A DNA stretch of 64,000 nt from Ruminococcus sp. (GTDB lineage: Bacteria; Bacillota; Clostridia; Oscillospirales; Ruminococcaceae), in assembly GCA_017521805.1 (NCBI GenBank), contig JAFXDK010000085.1, positions 1 to 64,000 on the forward strand, written 5' to 3'. Each line of letters opens with the position of its first letter. Position 1 is the first letter of the stretch. Positions 45,236 through 54,305 of this stretch are shown piece after piece. Under the pieces are notes generated by a model. It was not told where the DNA came from. It did not search any database and worked only from the letters and a program-made list of their open reading frames with translations. The position numbers were made by a program, and so were the translations under genes.

Positions 45236-45895
45236 TTAATCATCCTTTAGCTTTCTTACAGCATCTTCCATATTTTCCGCGCGGAAAAGATAACTTCCCG
45301 ACACAAGAATATTTGCTCCTGCCTTTTTTACAACAGGCGCAGTCTTATCATCAATGCCTCCGTCAACCTGAATATCAAGCGGTATATCTGCCATTCTGTT
45401 TTCATCAGCGTATTTTCTTATAGTCCTGATTTTATCGCTCATATCCATAAATTTCTGACCGCCGAAGCCCGGTTCTACAGTCATAACGAGAACCATATCA
45501 ACATCATTGATATAAGGGAATACAGCCTCCGCAGGAGTATCGGGCTTAACGGATATAGCGGCATTTACTCCATTTCTGCGTATTGCTTGTATAGTTTCTG
45601 AGATATCGCTTTCACTTTCAACATGAAAAGTTATGATATCTGCGCCTGCATTGACGAAATCGTCAATGTATTTCAGCGGGTCAGCTATCATAAGGTGAAC
45701 GTCAAGAATACATTTTGTTTTGCCTTTCATACTGCTTAACAATGGCATGCCAAATGTAATATTTCTGACAAACACTCCGTCCATAACATCATAATGTATC
45801 ATTTCAGCTCCTGATGCTTCGACCCTTTTTATTTCTTCACCGAAACAGAGTGGATCTGCACTTAAAATTGAAACCGACACTTCTGTATCAAACAT
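45236..45895 (-). CDS. rpe: Ribulose-phosphate 3-epimerase
   Basis: The enzyme interconverts ribulose-5-P and xylulose-5-P in the pentose phosphate pathway. It has 219 residues. 'VSILSADPLCFGEEI', 'MIHYDVMDGVFVRNITFG' (catalytic Asp and metal His), 'LDVHLMI', 'MTVEPGFGGQKFM' and 'IQVDGGID' are the barrel signatures. First gene of the operon that continues into the Rnf-like trio. Confidence 0.96.
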   Translation of the reverse strand: MFDTEVSVSILSADPLCFGEEIKRVEASGAEMIHYDVMDGVFVRNITFGMPLLSSMKGKTKCILDVHLMIADPLKYIDDFVNAGADIITFHVESESDISETIQAIRRNGVNAAISVKPDTPAEAVFPYINDVDMVLVMTVEPGFGGQKFMDMSDKIRTIRKYADENRMADIPLDIQVDGGIDDKTAPVVKKAGANILVSGSYLFRAENMEDAVRKLKDD

Positions 45896-45924
45896 TTAAT
45901 CATCCCTTTACGCATTATATATTA

Positions 45925-45953
45925 ATTATATAATATTTCGGGCGCAACGTCAA
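45925..45953 (-). promoter_or_regulatory. Promoter of rpe and the Rnf-like genes
   Basis: TTGACG (45948-45953) and TATAAT (45925-45930) on the minus strand with a 17-base spacer. Confidence 0.75.
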
Positions 45954-46053
45954 TACATTTTAATTGATTTTTTGTTTTATCTTTTTGTTTTTCGTCATTG
46001 AAACGAAAAAGAAAATTTTTTTGAAAAAATTATGAGAAAATTTCAAAAATCCC

Positions 46054-46082
46054 TTTACAAATCAAGAATTTTATGGTATAAT
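46054..46082 (+). promoter_or_regulatory. Promoter of rpsO
   Basis: TTTACA and TATAAT with a 17-base spacer; the leader of about 80 bases includes 'ACTTGGAGAAAGGCTTGTCC', which could fold and serve S15 autoregulation. Confidence 0.75.
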
Positions 46083-46171
46083 ATATTCACCGTGTACTTG
46101 GAGAAAGGCTTGTCCTCAATAATTCACCTTCCTCTAAGTTTACGGAATATATTTTTAATGAGGTGCTTTCA

Positions 46172-46438
46172 ATGTTACTGAAAGAAGAAAAAACAGCCGT
46201 TATCGAGGCTAACAGAACCAGCGCAAACGACACAGGATCTCCTGAGGTTCAGGTTGCTATTCTCACAAAGAGAATTAATGACCTTAACGCTCACCTCAAG
46301 ATCCACAAGAATGATCATCACTCCAGAAGAGGTCTTCTTAAGATGGTAGGTCACAGACGTAACCTCCTCGCTTACCTCAAGAAGAAGGATATCAACAGAT
46401 ACCGTGCTATCGTTGAAAAGCTCGGTCTCCGTAAGTAA
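46172..46438 (+). CDS. rpsO: Ribosomal protein S15
   Basis: This 88-residue protein of the 30S subunit binds the central domain of 16S rRNA. '[50 protein letters not shown]' is the full S15 signature. Start 46172 (MLLKEEKT) has GAGGTG upstream; a GTG nine bases earlier lies on that site. Codon use is that of a highly expressed gene. It precedes pnp, the usual partner, with one unknown gene between. Confidence 0.98.
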   Translation: MLLKEEKTAVIEANRTSANDTGSPEVQVAILTKRINDLNAHLKIHKNDHHSRRGLLKMVGHRRNLLAYLKKKDINRYRAIVEKLGLRK

Positions 46439-46449
46439 TTATGTTTGCG

Positions 46450-46477
46450 AAGGCAGAGGGGGCACCCCTTCTGCCTT
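46450..46477 (+). terminator. Hairpin after rpsO
   Basis: AAGGCAG and CTGCCTT pair around a GC-rich loop (AGGGGGCACCCCTT), which itself pairs GGGG/CCCC; a weak T tract follows. Confidence 0.7.
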
Positions 46478-46536
46478 TATGTCTAAAGAATGCACAATAA
46501 GTTTCAATATAACTTAATTAACAAGGGGATTTAAAT

Positions 46537-47073
46537 ATGAAAAAGGGATTGACAATACTTGGCATAATAATAACAATAGCAGTCTGCGGATTATTGATTT
46601 TCGCATTAATTTCTGAAAATACCGTTGACCTTACAGATTCTTCTGAATGGCATTATGTTACCCACAGCGAATTTAAAGCCAAGTTGCCCAAAGACTTTGA
46701 ATCAAGCAGTAACCTTTACTATACTTCAACAGGCAGTGAACAAATTGCCTGCTACAGCTATGAGGATATAGTATTCAGCGTTGCTACTCTCCCCATGAGT
46801 TCTGATCTGATAGAAAAATTAGACCTTGAAAAATATATCAGCAATTGGGAAATTAATGGTGAAAAGCTCGAACCGATTGAATTGAACGGCGGTTACTATT
46901 ACACAAGAACAAGAAATTCTTCAGCTGATAAAACCAATGATATTTTTCAGGCTGAGGCACTTTTTAAAGGCAAAAATAAGGTTTACAATGTTATTGTGTA
47001 CTGTCCTATGGAAGACAAAGCAAAGTATGAAGAATCCATGCAAAAATGGATAGAAAGCTTTACTATCAGATAA
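46537..47073 (+). CDS. Membrane-anchored protein of unknown function
   Basis: The 178-residue protein has one N-terminal hydrophobic helix (about 4-26) with a positive start, likely an uncleaved anchor, followed by an extracellular domain ('HSEFKAKLPKDFESSSNLYY', 'GGYYYTRTRN'). Its pattern of a PsbP/LpqN-like lipid or ligand-binding fold is only suggestive. AAGGGG precedes the start. It interrupts rpsO-pnp, and its function is unknown. Confidence 0.75.
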   Translation: MKKGLTILGIIITIAVCGLLIFALISENTVDLTDSSEWHYVTHSEFKAKLPKDFESSSNLYYTSTGSEQIACYSYEDIVFSVATLPMSSDLIEKLDLEKYISNWEINGEKLEPIELNGGYYYTRTRNSSADKTNDIFQAEALFKGKNKVYNVIVYCPMEDKAKYEESMQKWIESFTIR

Positions 47074-47106
47074 TCCCTGTTTTTATAAACGGGTATCATA
47101 ATAATA

Positions 47107-47166
47107 CGGCTTTTAGCATTAAACTGTACGTCATTACATATGACGCAGAGTTTATTGCTAAAGCCG
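47107..47166 (+). promoter_or_regulatory. Long hairpin in the pnp leader
   Basis: CGGCTTTTAGCA pairs with TGCTAAAGCCG (one bulge), extended by TAAACT/AGTTTA and CGTCA/TGACG around TTACATA, about 22 paired bases. No T run follows, and the pnp ribosome site (GGAGG) lies about 15 bases beyond, so it is not a terminator. It resembles in position the RNase III-processed pnp leader of Escherichia coli that mediates autoregulation. Confidence 0.75.
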
Positions 47167-47197
47167 AAAATCAATTAAAAATTAGGAGGCAAAAATA

Positions 47198-49312
47198 ATG
47201 TTTGAAAATTACAGAACTTTTGAAACCACATATGCAGGCAGACCTCTCATTGTAGAAACAGGCAAAACCTGCGAACTTTCTAACGGTTCATGCTGGGTAC
47301 GCTATGGCGAAACAGTTGTTATGGCAAACGTTACAGCAAGCGCTAAGCCCAGAGAGGGTGTTGACTTCTTTCCTCTTTCCGTTGACTATGAGGAGAGACT
47401 TTACTCTGTAGGTAAAATCCCCGGCTCCTTCACAAAGAGAGAGGGTAAGCCCAGCGAAAAAGCTATACTCACTTCACGCTGCGTTGACAGACCTATCCGT
47501 CCCCTCTTCCCAAAGGATATGCGTAATGATGTTTCCGTTGTTATGACAGTTCTTGCTGTAGAACCCGACAATTCCCCTGAAATCGCAGGTATGATAGCTA
47601 CATCTATCGCTATTTCAATTTCAGATATTCCATGGAATGGCCCTGTTGCAAGCATCAACGTAGGTCTTGTAGACGGCGAAATCGTTCTCAATCCTACACT
47701 TGAACAGAGAGCTAAAACTGACCTCGTACTCACTGTTGCAGGTTCTGCTGAAAAAATCGTTATGATTGAAGCAGGCGCTAACGAAGTTCCTGAGGACAAG
47801 ATGCTTGAATGTATCCTTACAGGTCATGAGGAAATCAAGAAAATGGTTGCTTTCATCGACGATATCCGCAAGGAAATCGGTAAGCCCAAGTTCACATTCG
47901 AATCAATGGACGTTGACCACGATATGTTTGACGCTATTGAAGCTTTTGCAGCTGACCGTGTGAAAGTAGCTCTTGATACAAACGATAAGACAGTTCGTGA
48001 TGCAAGACTTGCTCCCATTATCGACGATATCCACGCTAAATTCGATGAAGTATATCCTGAAAAGATTGCTATGATCGACGAGTGTATCTATAAGCTCCAG
48101 AAGAAGATTGTACGTGCATGGCTCTACGAGGGCAAGCGTGTTGACGGCAGAGGTATTGATGAAATCCGTCCTCTTGCTGCTGAGGCAGGAGTACTCCCCC
48201 GCGTTCACGGTTCAGGTCTCTTTACAAGAGGTCAGACACAGGTTCTCACTGTTGCTACTCTCGGTCCTGTAAGTGACGCTCAGAGAATCGACGGTCTTGA
48301 TGAGGAAGATACTAAGAGATATATGCACCAGTACAACTTCCCAAGCTATTCTGTAGGCGAAACAAAGCCCAGCAGAGGTCCCGGTCGTCGTGAAATTGGT
48401 CACGGTGCACTTGCTGAAAGAGCACTTGCTCCTGTTATCCCCTCTGTTGAGGAATTCCCCTATTCTCTCAGACTTGTTTCAGAAGTTCTTTCGTCTAACG
48501 GTTCTACTTCACAGGGTTCAATCTGTGGTTCTACACTTGCTCTCATGGATGCAGGCGTTCCGATTAAGGCTCCTGTTGCAGGTATCTCCTGTGGTCTTAT
48601 CACTCTCCCCGACAGCGATGATTTCATGACAATGGTTGATATTCAGGGTCTTGAGGACTTCTTCGGCGATATGGACTTCAAGGTTGGAGGTACACACAAC
48701 GGTATCACAGCTATTCAGGTTGATATTAAGGTTGACGGTCTTACTCCCGCCATCATCAAGGAGGCATTTGAAAAGACAAGAAAAGCTCGTCTTTATATCC
48801 TTGACGAGATTATGCTCAAGGCTATTCCTGCACCACGTTCAGAGGTAAGAGAGTACGCTCCAAAGATGCTCCAGACTAAAGTTCCTGTTGATAAGATTCG
48901 TGAAGTTATCGGTCAGGGCGGTAAGGTTATCCAGAAGATTTCTGCTGACTGCAACGTTAAGATCGACATTAACGACGAAGGAAATGTATTCATCAGCGGT
49001 ATCAACGGCAACGACGCTAAGAAAGCTCTTCAGATTGTTGATACAATCGCAAATGGTCCCGAGGTTGGTGCTATCTACAGAGGTAAGGTAGTTCGTATCA
49101 TGGAATTCGGTGCATTTGTAGAAATCGTTCCCGGTATGGACGGACTTGTTCACATCTCTAAGCTTGATAAATCAAGAGTTGAAAAGGTTGAGGATATTGT
49201 ATCTATCGGCGATGAAATTGTTGTAAAGGTAACAGAAATTGACCGTCAGGGCAGAATTAATCTCTCCCGTAAGGACGCTCTTGCTGATATTGAGGCTAAG
49301 AGAAATTCTTAA
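47198..49312 (+). CDS. pnp: Polynucleotide phosphorylase
   Basis: This 3'-5' exoribonuclease uses phosphate to degrade RNA. It has 704 residues: two RNase PH-like domains (about 10-230 and 310-545) joined by a helical domain, then KH ('IREVIGQGGKVIQKISADCNVKIDI', about 555-615) and S1 ('GAIYRGKVVRIMEFGAFVEIVPGMDGLVHISKL') RNA-binding domains. 'STSQGSICGSTLALMDAGVPIKAPVAGIS' is the catalytic phosphate site. GGAGGC precedes the start. The hairpin in its leader suggests autoregulation. Confidence 0.98.
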   Translation: MFENYRTFETTYAGRPLIVETGKTCELSNGSCWVRYGETVVMANVTASAKPREGVDFFPLSVDYEERLYSVGKIPGSFTKREGKPSEKAILTSRCVDRPIRPLFPKDMRNDVSVVMTVLAVEPDNSPEIAGMIATSIAISISDIPWNGPVASINVGLVDGEIVLNPTLEQRAKTDLVLTVAGSAEKIVMIEAGANEVPEDKMLECILTGHEEIKKMVAFIDDIRKEIGKPKFTFESMDVDHDMFDAIEAFAADRVKVALDTNDKTVRDARLAPIIDDIHAKFDEVYPEKIAMIDECIYKLQKKIVRAWLYEGKRVDGRGIDEIRPLAAEAGVLPRVHGSGLFTRGQTQVLTVATLGPVSDAQRIDGLDEEDTKRYMHQYNFPSYSVGETKPSRGPGRREIGHGALAERALAPVIPSVEEFPYSLRLVSEVLSSNGSTSQGSICGSTLALMDAGVPIKAPVAGISCGLITLPDSDDFMTMVDIQGLEDFFGDMDFKVGGTHNGITAIQVDIKVDGLTPAIIKEAFEKTRKARLYILDEIMLKAIPAPRSEVREYAPKMLQTKVPVDKIREVIGQGGKVIQKISADCNVKIDINDEGNVFISGINGNDAKKALQIVDTIANGPEVGAIYRGKVVRIMEFGAFVEIVPGMDGLVHISKLDKSRVEKVEDIVSIGDEIVVKVTEIDRQGRINLSRKDALADIEAKRNS

Positions 49313-49332
49313 GATTTCATAAGATAACAATT

Positions 49333-49354
49333 CGGCAGCCCACTTAGGCTGCCG
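49333..49354 (+). terminator. Terminator after pnp
   Basis: CGGCAGCC and GGCTGCCG pair around CACTTA, followed by TTATTG. Confidence 0.75.
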
Positions 49355-49399
49355 TTATTGCTATTATTATCTCACAATTTAATATCATAAGGAGAAAAA

Positions 49400-49837
49400 A
49401 TGACACCTGAACAAAATGAAAAACTGATGCAGCTAAAAGCTGTACAGCAGCAGAAAATGAAAGATAAAAAAATTTCAGATACGAAAAATTTTATAGCTGA
49501 CAATATTTATGATTTTGATTCTAAATACAGATTTGCCAATCACAGCGAAGCAATTCAGATATCGAAAATATTAATTTTAAACGACGTTTCATACTTGCAT
49601 TATAAGAAAGCAGATTATTTTTCAGCTGCCGCATATACTCAAAAGGTCTGGATTTGCTTTTTAACAGGTAGTGAAGAAATACTGAATATTTTTGTGCTGG
49701 GGAATCTTTCTGATTTCTTGTCTGACTGTGATGACTGGGACTTCATTTCTTCTAATATACTTCTTGTTAATGAAGAAATGTCGGGGATAATTACCTTTAA
49801 TAACGGAGAATTGCAGGTAAAAAATTATGAGACATGA
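49400..49837 (+). CDS. Unknown small cytosolic protein (immunity-like cluster, gene 1)
   Basis: The 145-residue soluble protein is not recognised. A charged N-terminal helix (about 1-30, 'EQNEKLMQLKAVQQQKMKDKK') is followed by a Phe/Tyr/Asp-rich alpha-beta region. No signal peptide. AAGGAG precedes the start, and its end overlaps the next gene by 11 bases, so the two are coupled. Size, acidity and company resemble bacterial immunity genes, but no family is claimed. Confidence 0.75.
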   Translation: MTPEQNEKLMQLKAVQQQKMKDKKISDTKNFIADNIYDFDSKYRFANHSEAIQISKILILNDVSYLHYKKADYFSAAAYTQKVWICFLTGSEEILNIFVLGNLSDFLSDCDDWDFISSNILLVNEEMSGIITFNNGELQVKNYET

Positions 49838-50393
49838 TGTTTGTTTGAATATACATTACTCTGCTCCTAAGGAAATATGGGATAAAATAGATGTTGTTTA
49901 TCGCTCTATGCCCTATTGGTGTAACGACAATTATCCCCACTGGGTTGATGATAATATTGATATTTCCGCATCTGTCGAACCTGGAGGAATACAGATATAT
50001 GGCGAAATGCCAGATGAGTTGTGGAATTCATGGTACGAAACTCTGAAAAAAAGATTGTCCGAAGCACTGGGTTATGAAATTGGAGAACCTGAAAATGCAT
50101 ATAAATTCAAATTCTGGGAGCCTTTCTGCAAGAATTATTCCGATATCAAAGCAATTGACAATAAGCATATTATATTTAATGATTATTCAACTTTTGACTG
50201 GGATTTGTTTGAATACGGTGAACGGGATATTACCGCGAATCTGCCCTTTTTTGCTTTCAAATCCCCTTTGATAGAGCTGAGAATATATTTCAATGAGGCT
50301 GAAAAATTCCCCAAAAAGAAAAGGATTCGTCTTTTTCAGGATTTTCAACGAGAACTGTTAAATCTTGGAATCACAACACTTGATTTGTCGTGA
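49827..50393 (+). CDS. Probable orphan immunity protein (gene 2)
   Basis: The 188-residue acidic, Trp/Tyr-rich soluble protein has 'LNIHYSAPKEIWDKIDVVYRSMPYW' and 'ISASVEPGGIQIYGEMPDELWNSWYETLKKRLSEALGYEIGEPENAY', a layout I associate with immunity proteins of polymorphic toxin systems (short strand-helix, then ISASVEPsGl and LGYEIGEpE blocks). No toxin gene is near. Overlaps gene 1 and is followed 16 bases later by gene 3. Confidence 0.7.
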   Translation: MRHDVCLNIHYSAPKEIWDKIDVVYRSMPYWCNDNYPHWVDDNIDISASVEPGGIQIYGEMPDELWNSWYETLKKRLSEALGYEIGEPENAYKFKFWEPFCKNYSDIKAIDNKHIIFNDYSTFDWDLFEYGERDITANLPFFAFKSPLIELRIYFNEAEKFPKKKRIRLFQDFQRELLNLGITTLDLS

Positions 50394-50409
50394 ATATTTT
50401 GGAGGGAAT

Positions 50410-50832
50410 ATGGAAGAATTACTTGCTTGCGTTTATCTGATTGAGGAGGGACTTGAATCAGAAACGTTATATGAAAACAAATTAAACGAATTATTTGCTG
50501 CAACCCCATACTGTAATGATTTATTCAAATTAGAGCTTTTAAGCGGCAATATCAAAGAAAGTATTGTCTACATTAAGACACATATAGATTATTCTGCTAT
50601 GAACAAACAGATATTTGGAAAAACACTGATGACATTGCTCAAACCAATCTACGCTTCGATGGATATTGAAAAATTCGGCTGCCATATGTTTTCACTTTGG
50701 GAAAGTTTGGCAGGAAATTTGCAAGATGAAGAACCTTTTTCCATTCTCAGTTATGCAGACAATTCCGAAATCACAAATGACAAAGCTAAACTAAAAAAAT
50801 CATATGAAAAAATGCTGTTATTCTATGATTGA
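50410..50832 (+). CDS. Unknown small helical protein (gene 3)
   Basis: The 140-residue, mostly helical, acidic soluble protein is not recognised. 'EELLACVYLIEEGLESETLYENKLNELF' opens it. Start 50410 follows GGAGGG; an in-frame ATG at 50365 would extend into the previous gene. Same operon as the two immunity-like genes and ends before a strong terminator. Confidence 0.7.
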   Translation: MEELLACVYLIEEGLESETLYENKLNELFAATPYCNDLFKLELLSGNIKESIVYIKTHIDYSAMNKQIFGKTLMTLLKPIYASMDIEKFGCHMFSLWESLAGNLQDEEPFSILSYADNSEITNDKAKLKKSYEKMLLFYD

Positions 50833-50876
50833 AGCTGCTTTTATAGCGATTTTGACTTATATTTTTAAAAAAGTAA

Positions 50877-50919
50877 AAAAACCGACAATTAGAGCTTTTA
50901 CGCTGTAATTGTCGGTTTT
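50877..50919. terminator. Bidirectional terminator
   Basis: AAAACCGACAATTA and TAATTGTCGGTTTT form a perfect 14-bp stem between convergent operons. Confidence 0.88.
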
Positions 50920-50922
50920 GGG

Positions 50923-51114
50923 TTATTTCTTATTATTTTTTTTCTTTGCTATAAAGTATATGACAACAAGGAAAAGAAGCAAAACTATTTCTATAATTAA
51001 AAATACTATTGAAACTTTGCTGTTCTTCAGAAATACTTTAATTGCTGTATTAATAATTGTTAAAATACAGATTAATATTTCAAAAAGCAATATTTTTCTA
51101 TCTCGTTCCCACAT
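50923..51114 (-). CDS. Small two-helix membrane protein after pheT
   Basis: The 63-residue protein contains two hydrophobic stretches (about 9-25 and 35-57) and a Lys/Asn tail ('FIAKKKNNKK'). It begins three bases after the pheT stop without a clear ribosome site, so translation would depend on coupling. It ends just inside the terminator. Function unknown. Confidence 0.5.
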   Translation of the reverse strand: MWERDRKILLFEILICILTIINTAIKVFLKNSKVSIVFLIIEIVLLLFLVVIYFIAKKKNNKK

Positions 51115-51117
51115 AAA

Positions 51118-53574
51118 TTACATTCTCAGTTCAGCACCAATTGCAGCAAGCGCCTTGAGTGCCTTTTTCATTGCACCGTCAGCCTGCTCATCAGTAAGTG
51201 TACCCTCATGTGAACGCATAGAGATTGAGTAAGATACAGACTTCTTACCCTCCTCTATCTGCTTGCCCTTGTATACATCAAAAAGTGTAACCTTTTCAAG
51301 AATCTTGCCAACTGCACCGCGGATAGCCTTTTCAATTTCAGCAACAGGTACTTCATCGTCCACAATAACGCTGAGATCACGAGTTGATGCAGGGAATTTA
51401 GGCAGAGGACTATAAGTGATTTCATCGCAGGAGAGCTCCAGCATTTCAGGAATATTAAGCTTTGCAACATAAGTTTTTACGCCAAGCTTGTAATTCTCCT
51501 GTACCTCGGGATGTATCTCGCCCATAATACCGAGATATTTACCGTCCTTGATGATAACAGCGCTTCTGCCTGGGTGGAGTGCGGATTTCTCGTCAAATAC
51601 ATCACAGTCATTTGCACGGATGTACTCAACATCGCTTATATTGATTTCAGCAAAAATCTGCTCAACCATACCCTTTAATGTGTAGAAGTCAGCTTCACCG
51701 CCGTACATACCGATTGTAAGTCTCTGAGGCTCATCGGGAAGCTGATATTTATACTCGTGACGGAGCTTGCCGCTGTTTACAAGTATAGCCTCATCCCCCT
51801 CATAATTGCGCTTTTCTTCAACAGGGATATATTCCTTAGAAATCTCAAACAGACAAGCCTTTTCATTGCGGTTATTGTAGTTGAATGAAAGTACATCAAG
51901 CATTGAGGGAATTGTAGTAGTTCTCATAACACTTGTGTCCTCACCGAGAGGATTAACGATTCTTACAACCTTGCGGAGCTTGCTGTCCTCAGGAAGTCTG
52001 ATTTTATCAAAATATTTAGGAGAAACAAAAGAATATGTTGCAATTTCGTATCCGCCGAGAGATGCAGAAGCATTTCTCAGAGTGCGGACAAATTTCTGTT
52101 CCTCTGTAAATTCAGCCTTTGCAACGCCTCTGAAATCAGTTGAGGGAATGTTGTTGTAGCCATAAATTCTTGCAACTTCCTCAGCAATATCAGCACCGCA
52201 CTCAATATCAATACGGAATGAGGGAGCAATTGCCTTGCCGTCCTTAACCTCAAATCCAAGGCGATTGAGATAATCAATCATATCAACCTCAGGGATATCT
52301 GTGCCGAGGAATTCGTTAATCCATGCGGAATCGAAATCAACAGCAGCAGGTGTCTTGTCTGTGTAGTCACAGTCAATAACTGTATTAAGCACCTCACCTG
52401 CACCAAGTTCCTCAACCAGTTCAAATGCACGTTTAAGGCAAGTCATGGAGACAAGGCGGTCAACGCCCTTTTCATAGCGTGATGAAGCGTCGGATTTCAG
52501 CTTGAGATTCTTTGAAGTACGACGAACCTGTGACGGCTCAAAGTATGCAGACTCGAATACGACTGTTGTTGTATCCTCCATAATTCCGCTGTACTCACCG
52601 CCCATAACACCTGCAACTGCAACAGGCTTTTTCTCGTCAGCAATAACGAGCATATCCTCTGTAAGTTCACGCTCAACGCCGTCAAGAGTAACGATTTTTT
52701 CGCCGTTTACAGCATTTCTTACATTGATGTGACCGCCCTCAACATAGCGGAGGTCAAATGCGTGCATAGGCTGACCATATTCAAGCATTACATAGTTTGT
52801 AATATCAACGAAGTTATTGATAGGACGAACACCGCTTGCACGAAGTCTTTCTCTCATCCAACGGGGTGACGGTCCGATTTTTACATTTTTTACAATACCC
52901 GCGCAGTAACGCTGACACTTTTCTGTATTGTGGATATCAACTTTCAGCATCTCATTGATATCACCTTCAACGCCCTTGAATTCAGGCTCTTTTACTGTGA
53001 GAGGAAGATTATAAGTTGCAGCTGTTTCTCTTGCAAGACCGATAACGCTGAGACAGTCAGGACGATTTGAAGTAATCTCAAATTCAACAGATGTATCATT
53101 AAGTCCAAGAGCATCGTGAATATCCTGTCCGATTTCACATTCTTCCTCAATAACGAAAACTCCCTCAGGGTCAGCGTATGGGAAATCGTTGATTGTAAGC
53201 CCAAGGGTATCAAGTCCGCAGAACATACCAAAGCTTTCAACGCCTCTGAGCTTACCTTTTTTGATTTTTCCCTCAGGAAGAACAGCACCGTCAAGGGCAA
53301 CAGGAACGATGTCACCCTCCTTGACATTTTTCGCATTTGTAACAATCTGTACAGGAGCATCTGCGCCGATTTCAACTTGACACACAAAGAGAGAATCGGC
53401 ATTTTCGTGAGGTCCCTTTGAGAGAATTTTTCCTACTACAACGTTAGAAATCTTCTCCCCCTCAATTTCATATCCCTCAACCTTTGAACCGCTCATTGTA
53501 AGAGCGTGACAATAATCTTTAATAGGCACGTTGACATCAACATAATCAGCGAGCCATTTCATTGATAAATTCAT
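51118..53574 (-). CDS. pheT: Phenylalanyl-tRNA synthetase beta subunit
   Basis: The beta chain of the (alpha-beta)2 enzyme has 818 residues: an EMAP/OB tRNA-binding domain ('VVGKILSKGPHENADSLFVCQV', about 45-150), B3/B4 editing domain (about 210-390, 'RPINNFVDITNYVMLEYGQPMHAFD'), B5 domain, a class II-like core, and a C-terminal FDX anticodon-binding domain ('PLPKFPASTRDLSVIVDDEV'). ACGGAGG precedes the start. pheT normally follows pheS directly; here three membrane-protein genes intervene. Confidence 0.97.
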   Translation of the reverse strand: MNLSMKWLADYVDVNVPIKDYCHALTMSGSKVEGYEIEGEKISNVVVGKILSKGPHENADSLFVCQVEIGADAPVQIVTNAKNVKEGDIVPVALDGAVLPEGKIKKGKLRGVESFGMFCGLDTLGLTINDFPYADPEGVFVIEEECEIGQDIHDALGLNDTSVEFEITSNRPDCLSVIGLARETAATYNLPLTVKEPEFKGVEGDINEMLKVDIHNTEKCQRYCAGIVKNVKIGPSPRWMRERLRASGVRPINNFVDITNYVMLEYGQPMHAFDLRYVEGGHINVRNAVNGEKIVTLDGVERELTEDMLVIADEKKPVAVAGVMGGEYSGIMEDTTTVVFESAYFEPSQVRRTSKNLKLKSDASSRYEKGVDRLVSMTCLKRAFELVEELGAGEVLNTVIDCDYTDKTPAAVDFDSAWINEFLGTDIPEVDMIDYLNRLGFEVKDGKAIAPSFRIDIECGADIAEEVARIYGYNNIPSTDFRGVAKAEFTEEQKFVRTLRNASASLGGYEIATYSFVSPKYFDKIRLPEDSKLRKVVRIVNPLGEDTSVMRTTTIPSMLDVLSFNYNNRNEKACLFEISKEYIPVEEKRNYEGDEAILVNSGKLRHEYKYQLPDEPQRLTIGMYGGEADFYTLKGMVEQIFAEINISDVEYIRANDCDVFDEKSALHPGRSAVIIKDGKYLGIMGEIHPEVQENYKLGVKTYVAKLNIPEMLELSCDEITYSPLPKFPASTRDLSVIVDDEVPVAEIEKAIRGAVGKILEKVTLFDVYKGKQIEEGKKSVSYSISMRSHEGTLTDEQADGAMKKALKALAAIGAELRM

Positions 53575-53604
53575 ATAGAAAACCTCCGTTTTATTTTTGC
53601 AGTA

Positions 53605-54279
53605 TTACAAACTGCCAAGCCAATCACTTTTATCCTTAATATCATCCTCGTCCATAATCATATTTTCATAAGGATTATTATAATTCTGTGCGGAATTATC
53701 TGACTGAGGCGTACTAAAATTATTTCTATCGTTTTTTATCCCATTGGAATATGACAGAGCTTTAATCTGCCTATATGCAGAATCAGCGTTTCTTTCGCGC
53801 CGTCCGAAAGATATCTTGTCGTTAAAACTATTTGTTGTTATATTTACTGTATATATACGTGCACCTTTATTACCGCTTCTTATACTTTTTGATACATCAA
53901 GTATTTCACTGACAGGATAAATATTCATTTCATACATATTGATAAGATACTCGTCGTTTATAAAAAGCCTGTAATCAATCTGAACTTTACAATCTGTAAG
54001 AACAGCGTCAAACTCCTCATTGGTATTTATTCCGAGAACGTCTTTGATATTTTTAATCTTCTTCATCGTATCCGTCAGCTTATATGCGCTAAATAAAAAC
54101 AATCCCATAAACATCGCATATATGGGCAGCGGTATATTAAATATGCTAATAATAAGTATAAACTCACCGCGAATAATATTATTAATGAATCTCAGAATAG
54201 ACATTGATATAACCAATGAAACGAATAAAATTATAACAATATATCCTTTCAGCCTTTTGTACAATATTTTTTTATACAT
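53605..54279 (-). CDS. Two-helix membrane protein between pheS and pheT (paralogue 3)
   Basis: The 224-residue protein has two N-terminal membrane helices (about 12-33 and 41-65) and a cytosolic beta-rich domain ('LFINDEYLINMYEMNIYPVSEI...IYTVNITTNSF'), then a Asn/Ser-rich linker and a C-terminal motif DEDDIKDKSDWLGSL shared with the next gene upstream. No family name is assigned. AAAGGGG precedes the start. Neighbours at 54306 and 54981 are diverged paralogues. It precedes pheT by 30 bases. Confidence 0.78.
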   Translation of the reverse strand: MYKKILYKRLKGYIVIILFVSLVISMSILRFINNIIRGEFILIISIFNIPLPIYAMFMGLFLFSAYKLTDTMKKIKNIKDVLGINTNEEFDAVLTDCKVQIDYRLFINDEYLINMYEMNIYPVSEILDVSKSIRSGNKGARIYTVNITTNSFNDKISFGRRERNADSAYRQIKALSYSNGIKNDRNNFSTPQSDNSAQNYNNPYENMIMDEDDIKDKSDWLGSL

Positions 54280-54305
54280 TTATTTTCCCCTTTTATAATC
54301 CTTGT

